A DNA stretch of 7,271 nucleotides from Pseudomonadota bacterium (GTDB lineage Bacteria > Pseudomonadota > Gammaproteobacteria > Xanthomonadales > Xanthomonadaceae). The translations under genes and the position numbers were made by a program. Where the stretch lies: contig JAFAFD010000360.1 in the NCBI GenBank assembly GCA_023423675.1, positions 1-7,271 on the forward strand. Direction: 5' to 3'. A model generated the notes under the pieces. That model ran no database searches. It was given only the letters and a program-made list of their open reading frames with translations, and was not told where the DNA came from. Below, piece after piece: positions 4,410-7,271 of this stretch (positions are counted from its first letter, which is position 1; the number at the start of each line of letters is the position of its first letter).

Positions 4410-4856
4410 TCACGGGGCAATCAACAACATCGGGTCGATCAGCGGTATTTCGCCCTTGTCGGCCATGGCAATGCTCTGGCTGCAGAACACATAGCCCAGC
4501 GGGTTTTCCGCCCGCAGTCGCTTGCGCGGGACGCTCTCGATGTCGCCCACCTCATCCACGGCCAAGCCGATTACGTCATTTCCCGCGCGCACCAGCACCA
4601 TTGCCGGGCACGTGTAGGTGAACGGGGCCAGCCCGCTGAGGCGGCGCAGATCGGCCACGCGCAGGGCATCCCCGCGCACGGTCAGCCTGGGCCCGCCTTC
4701 GCCCACCGGGCGGTCAAAGGTCTCCGGGCCGCGGATCTCGACGGCGGCCTGGACATCCACAGCGAACCACTGCTCACCGGCTCGTACGGCCAGGAATTCA
4801 AAGAACGCGCGCGACGGCGAGGCCGGTGGTCCGGCCGAGGGGGAAGAAGGCTGCAA
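4410..4856 (-). CDS. CheW-domain chemotaxis adaptor-like protein
   Basis: A 148-residue protein consisting of a Pro/Ser-rich head (1-16) and one CheW-like domain (about 17-146). CheW domains are SH3-like scaffolds that link the histidine kinase CheA to chemoreceptors. Supporting segments are EFLAVRAGEQWFAVDVQAAVEI's opening strand pair (20-41), VRGDALRVADLRRL (60-73, matching the family's VNLRG...PVVDLR), MVLVRAGNDVIGLAVDEV (86-103) and the closing PLIDPMLLI (138-146). The first subdomain is a little shortened. The only upstream start in frame is TTG at 4854-4856, with a weak GGA about 8 bases away; the next in-frame codon upstream that matters is a TGA. The gene follows the GAF-GGDEF-EAL gene on the same strand after 114 bases, so co-transcription is possible. 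No CheA, receptor or CheY is in the window, so its partner is unknown. Confidence 0.85.
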   Translation of the reverse strand: MQPSSPSAGPPASPSRAFFEFLAVRAGEQWFAVDVQAAVEIRGPETFDRPVGEGGPRLTVRGDALRVADLRRLSGLAPFTYTCPAMVLVRAGNDVIGLAVDEVGDIESVPRKRLRAENPLGYVFCSQSIAMADKGEIPLIDPMLLIAP

Positions 4857-4939
4857 AGGAATTCCAGTGGAAGGGGCATTGCTGCTGCGGCTGCATCATG
4901 ACGCGTTGCCGCCGCAAAAGGTGTGCGGAGAACATGAAC

Positions 4940-4970
4940 GCCCTGAATGCCGTTCAGCCAGCCGTAGGGC
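4940..4970 (-). terminator. Possible hairpin after the GAF-GGDEF-EAL gene
   Basis: CTGAA (4943-4947) and TTCAG (4953-4957) form a 5-bp stem with a 5-base loop. The alternative outer pair GCCCT (4940-4944) and AGGGC (4966-4970) begins right at the stop codon of the upstream gene. No T-tract follows on the minus strand, so it may only attenuate transcription into the CheW gene. Confidence 0.2.
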
Positions 4971-6737
4971 TCACGCCGGGGCGTAGGGTGCCCTGTGCAA
5001 GGTGGCCAGATCGGCGGCGCTGATCGGACGCGACAGCGCGAAGCCCTGGATTTCATCGCAGCCATAGGCCTGCAGCAGGGCGACCTGCTCGAGCGTTTCC
5101 GCCCCTTCGCCCACGGTTTGGTAGCCCAGGCCATGGGCCAGGCCGATGACCGCCTTCACCTTCAGCTGCGCGCGGCTGTCGGTGGACAAGGCGTCGATCA
5201 TCGATTTGTCCAACTTGATCGTGCTGATGGGCAGGTCGGTCAGGTAGCCGAAGTTGCTGTAGCCACTGCCGAAATCATCCACCGCGATGCGGACGCCTGC
5301 CGCCGCCAGCCGTTTCAGTTGTTCCCCGGGAGATGAATCGGCGCGCAGCCACTCGCCCTCGGTAATCTCGAATTCCACATCCGTGCAGGCCAGGCCGTGC
5401 ATGTGGATGCGGGCGATGAGACGGTCGGCCATCCCTGCACGCGCAACGTCGCGCGGAGACAGGTTGATGGACAGCGTCAATGGAAGGCCGTCCCGACGCC
5501 ACTGTGCCAGCTGCCTGAGTGCATGATCGAGCACCCAGTCGGTCACAGCTTCCATCAAGGCGGTGCGTTCGAACACGGGAATGAATTCAGCCGGGCTCAC
5601 CGCACCCAGTTCGGGATGACGCCAGCGCAGCAGCACTTCCGCACCGACCGGCACCAGATCCAGCGCGCGGTACCGCGGCTGGTAGACCAGATGAAACTCC
5701 TCATTGAGCAGGCCACGCTCGGCGTCGGTGGCCAGGCGGTAGCCACGCTTCAATCCGGCATCGCGACTGGCCGAGTACCAGCAGAAGGGCGTTCCCGTGC
5801 TGTGCGCGCAGTGCAGGCCGATCAGCATGCGCCGCAGGGCATCGTCGGCTGTGTGCAGGCCCAGCTCGACCTCGCAGAGGCCGGCATGGAACAACGGCGA
5901 CATCGGCACGGCAGCGGCAAGCATAGGCCGGGTCAACCGGCCATGCAGTTCGGTCACCAGCCGCTCCGCCGCGTCCGGATCAGGTTGTTCCAGCACGAAT
6001 GCGAACCGGGTAACGCCCACGTGGTAGACCTTGCCAACTCCCTCCAGAGCGGCTTTAAGGCGTGCACCCGCCCGGCGGATGAGCGCTTCCAAAGGCGCCA
6101 TGCCCAGCACCTGGCCTGCCTCGTTGGCGCGCGGCAGATCCAATATGTCCACCAGCACGGCAATGCAGGCACGCCCCGGTGCGCGCGCCGACCACGCGGC
6201 ATAGTCAAGCGAGAACTGGTGGCGATTGGGCAGCCCACTGACGGGATCGCGGCGGCCGGTCAGCACGCGCAGCTCAAGTTCGTTCATGACCGCGATGGCC
6301 AGCGTCTGCAGTTGCCTGCGGTCGTCATCGCCGAACGTGCGGACGTCAGGGTCCATGACGCACAGGGCGCCGATGGCTACCCCATTCTTGGCGACCAGCG
6401 GAGCCCCGGCGTAGAAACGAAGATGCGGCGGCTCGACCACCAGCGGGTTGCCGGCAAAGCGCGGGTCAACGCGCAGGTCAGGCACGACCATGCCATCGGC
6501 CGAGCGGATGGTGTGGGCGCAGATGGAATGCTCGATCTGCATCTCGGCGACGTCCAGGCCCTGGCGGGCAATCATCCGCTGCCGGTCGGTTTCCACGAGC
6601 GACACGAAAGCCACCTGGCTCTGGAACAGTCGTGTGGCCAGTTCGGTCAGGCGGTCAAGCGAGCTGCTGGCGACGTCGTCCAGGACATCCAGGCTGCCCA
6701 GCGTCGACATGCGTTCTTCTGAACGGGTAGGGGCCAT
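4971..6737 (-). CDS. GAF-GGDEF(degenerate)-EAL c-di-GMP phosphodiesterase
   Basis: A 588-residue soluble protein with three domains. The first is a GAF sensor (about 26-158; note CAHTIRSADGMVVPDLR, RFYAGAPL and GALCVMDP, typical of GAF domains in signalling enzymes). The second is a GGDEF-like domain (about 160-325). The third is an EAL domain (about 336-580). The second domain keeps the entry motif DPVSGLPNR (164-172), but the catalytic GGDEF is replaced by GVTRF (241-245) and no RxxD inhibitory site precedes it. It should not make c-di-GMP and may serve as a regulatory, perhaps GTP-binding, module. The EAL domain retains E367 (as EVL), N425, E457, D487/D488, K508, E544, E547 and Q564, so phosphodiesterase activity is predicted. 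The ATG at 6737 has CGGAA about 8 bases upstream; a later ATG (residue 10) is possible. No membrane segment is seen. It lies between a GGEEF gene and a CheW gene on the same strand. Confidence 0.93.
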   Translation of the reverse strand: MAPTRSEERMSTLGSLDVLDDVASSSLDRLTELATRLFQSQVAFVSLVETDRQRMIARQGLDVAEMQIEHSICAHTIRSADGMVVPDLRVDPRFAGNPLVVEPPHLRFYAGAPLVAKNGVAIGALCVMDPDVRTFGDDDRRQLQTLAIAVMNELELRVLTGRRDPVSGLPNRHQFSLDYAAWSARAPGRACIAVLVDILDLPRANEAGQVLGMAPLEALIRRAGARLKAALEGVGKVYHVGVTRFAFVLEQPDPDAAERLVTELHGRLTRPMLAAAVPMSPLFHAGLCEVELGLHTADDALRRMLIGLHCAHSTGTPFCWYSASRDAGLKRGYRLATDAERGLLNEEFHLVYQPRYRALDLVPVGAEVLLRWRHPELGAVSPAEFIPVFERTALMEAVTDWVLDHALRQLAQWRRDGLPLTLSINLSPRDVARAGMADRLIARIHMHGLACTDVEFEITEGEWLRADSSPGEQLKRLAAAGVRIAVDDFGSGYSNFGYLTDLPISTIKLDKSMIDALSTDSRAQLKVKAVIGLAHGLGYQTVGEGAETLEQVALLQAYGCDEIQGFALSRPISAADLATLHRAPYAPA

Positions 6738-6842
6738 GTGCTGATTCCGGTTGAACGGTAGCGCAGGGAAGCCGGAGTGCCGCGGTACTGACGGAAAGGC
6801 GGCGGTGTCAGATATACAGGTGGCCGGCGGGGATGCCGTGTA

Positions 6843-6862
6843 GACGCGGCAAGCAGCGCGTC
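6843..6862. repeat. Hairpin at the 3' end of the GGEEF gene, REP-like on plus strand
   Basis: GACGCG (6843-6848) and CGCGTC (6857-6862) form a 6-bp stem with an 8-base loop, touching the TGA stop of the minus-strand GGEEF gene. On the plus strand the stem starts in GTAG (6840-6843), which recalls the GTAG-headed SMAG elements, but the arms differ from the other copies here. A terminator role lacks a T-tract. The remaining bases of the 123-base gap to the next gene show no clear promoter. Confidence 0.3.
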
Positions 6863-7271
6863 AAGACGGCGGTGGAGGCCGCTGGCTGCGCTTGCGGTAG
6901 AGCACGCTCTGGTTGCGGCCGCCGTGCTTGGCCCGGTACAGCGCCTTGTCGGCCTGGCGGATGGCCAGATCCGGGTTGGCCTGGGTTTCCGGATAATGGC
7001 TGACCCCGGCGGAAATGGTGATGTGCCCGACCTCTGCGAAGGTCTGCGCTTCGATGGCGACGCGCAGGCGCTCAGCCACCTGCAGTGCGGTCTCGGCCGT
7101 GACCTCCGGCAGCAGCACCAGGAACTCCTCGCCACCCAGGCGGCACAGCACGTCCTGCGGGCGGGCGTTGGCGCGCATGCTCTGGGCGACGCCGGCGATG
7201 ACCTGGTCGCCAACGTCGTGGCCGTGGCGGTCGTTCACTTCCTTGAAGTGGTCCACGTCGAGGGTGATGAC
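6861..7271 (-). CDS. GGDEF (GGEEF) diguanylate cyclase, C-terminal part, cut by window edge
   Basis: The last 136 residues of a GGDEF-domain protein whose N terminus lies beyond 7271; the frame is open to the edge. GGDEF domains join two GTP into cyclic di-GMP as dimers. In the visible part are LDVDHFKEVNDRHGHDVGD (4-22, metal and GTP binding) and the active site GGEEF (46-50). The inhibitory-site motif RPQD (37-40) lies exactly five residues before GGEEF, so feedback inhibition by c-di-GMP is expected. ISAGVSHY (86-93) and ADKALYRAKHGGRN (107-120) complete the fold. The tail is short and Pro-rich (RSQRPPPPS). A predicted active cyclase, it precedes the phosphodiesterase gene on the same strand by 123 bases. 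The sensor domain cannot be seen. Confidence 0.93.
   Translation of the reverse strand, partial: VITLDVDHFKEVNDRHGHDVGDQVIAGVAQSMRANARPQDVLCRLGGEEFLVLLPEVTAETALQVAERLRVAIEAQTFAEVGHITISAGVSHYPETQANPDLAIRQADKALYRAKHGGRNQSVLYRKRSQRPPPPS

Noticed and set aside
4122..4901. Plus-strand open frame of 259 codons over the EAL 3' end, the repeats and the CheW gene
   Set aside because: It is antisense to a clear CheW domain and crosses SMAG repeats, with Arg/Ala/Gln-rich composition and no domain.
5397..6722. Plus-strand open frame of 441 codons opposite the GAF-GGDEF-EAL gene
   Set aside because: It mirrors the codon pattern of the real minus-strand gene, is rich in His, Gln and Arg, has no recognisable fold and no ribosome site.
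1..7271. Defence system, toxin-antitoxin pair, prophage or integrative element
   Set aside because: No nuclease, toxin, integrase, transposase or attachment-site repeat was found on either strand; apart from the leader and repeats the content is regulatory and metabolic core-type genes.

Overview
The window looks like ordinary chromosome from a GC-rich gammaproteobacterium of the Xanthomonadaceae, most likely Stenotrophomonas. The pointers are high-GC codon use and short palindromes that start with GTAG (4318-4394, 1042-1064). These have the form of the SMAG/REP elements known from S. maltophilia. The genus is an inference. No phage, transposase, CRISPR array, tRNA or rRNA gene is visible.

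Left part (1-1080). A G-rich tract at 1-101 lies beyond the 3' end of a small minus-strand gene of unknown function (102-458). About 620 bases upstream of that gene hold no other believable gene. Within them, 489-708 can fold, as a minus-strand transcript, into a series of hairpins and a three-way junction. One hairpin loop is perfectly complementary to the junction linker. The two mismatches in the long stems become G-U pairs only on the minus strand, which is the strand of the downstream gene. This structured leader is the most unusual feature of the window and the best candidate for something undescribed.

Middle part (1042-2660). An HxlR-family repressor (minus) and an NADP-type short-chain dehydrogenase/reductase (plus) diverge from a 96-base control region with three TAAGT motifs. 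The repressor's stop codon is supplied by the GTAG end of a REP-like repeat. A small zinc-ribbon protein (minus) follows, convergent with the reductase.

Right part (2661-7271). This is a cyclic-di-GMP cluster. A membrane EAL phosphodiesterase with six predicted transmembrane helices (plus) runs toward three minus-strand genes: a GGEEF diguanylate cyclase cut by the window edge, a cytoplasmic GAF-GGDEF-EAL protein and a stand-alone CheW-domain protein. In the GAF protein the GGDEF signature is lost but the EAL site is intact, so the visible set is one probable synthase and two probable hydrolases. A CheW-type adaptor next to them suggests, but does not prove, a link between c-di-GMP turnover and a chemosensory complex. 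A head-to-head pair of SMAG repeats separates the two convergent blocks and could act as a two-way transcription barrier.
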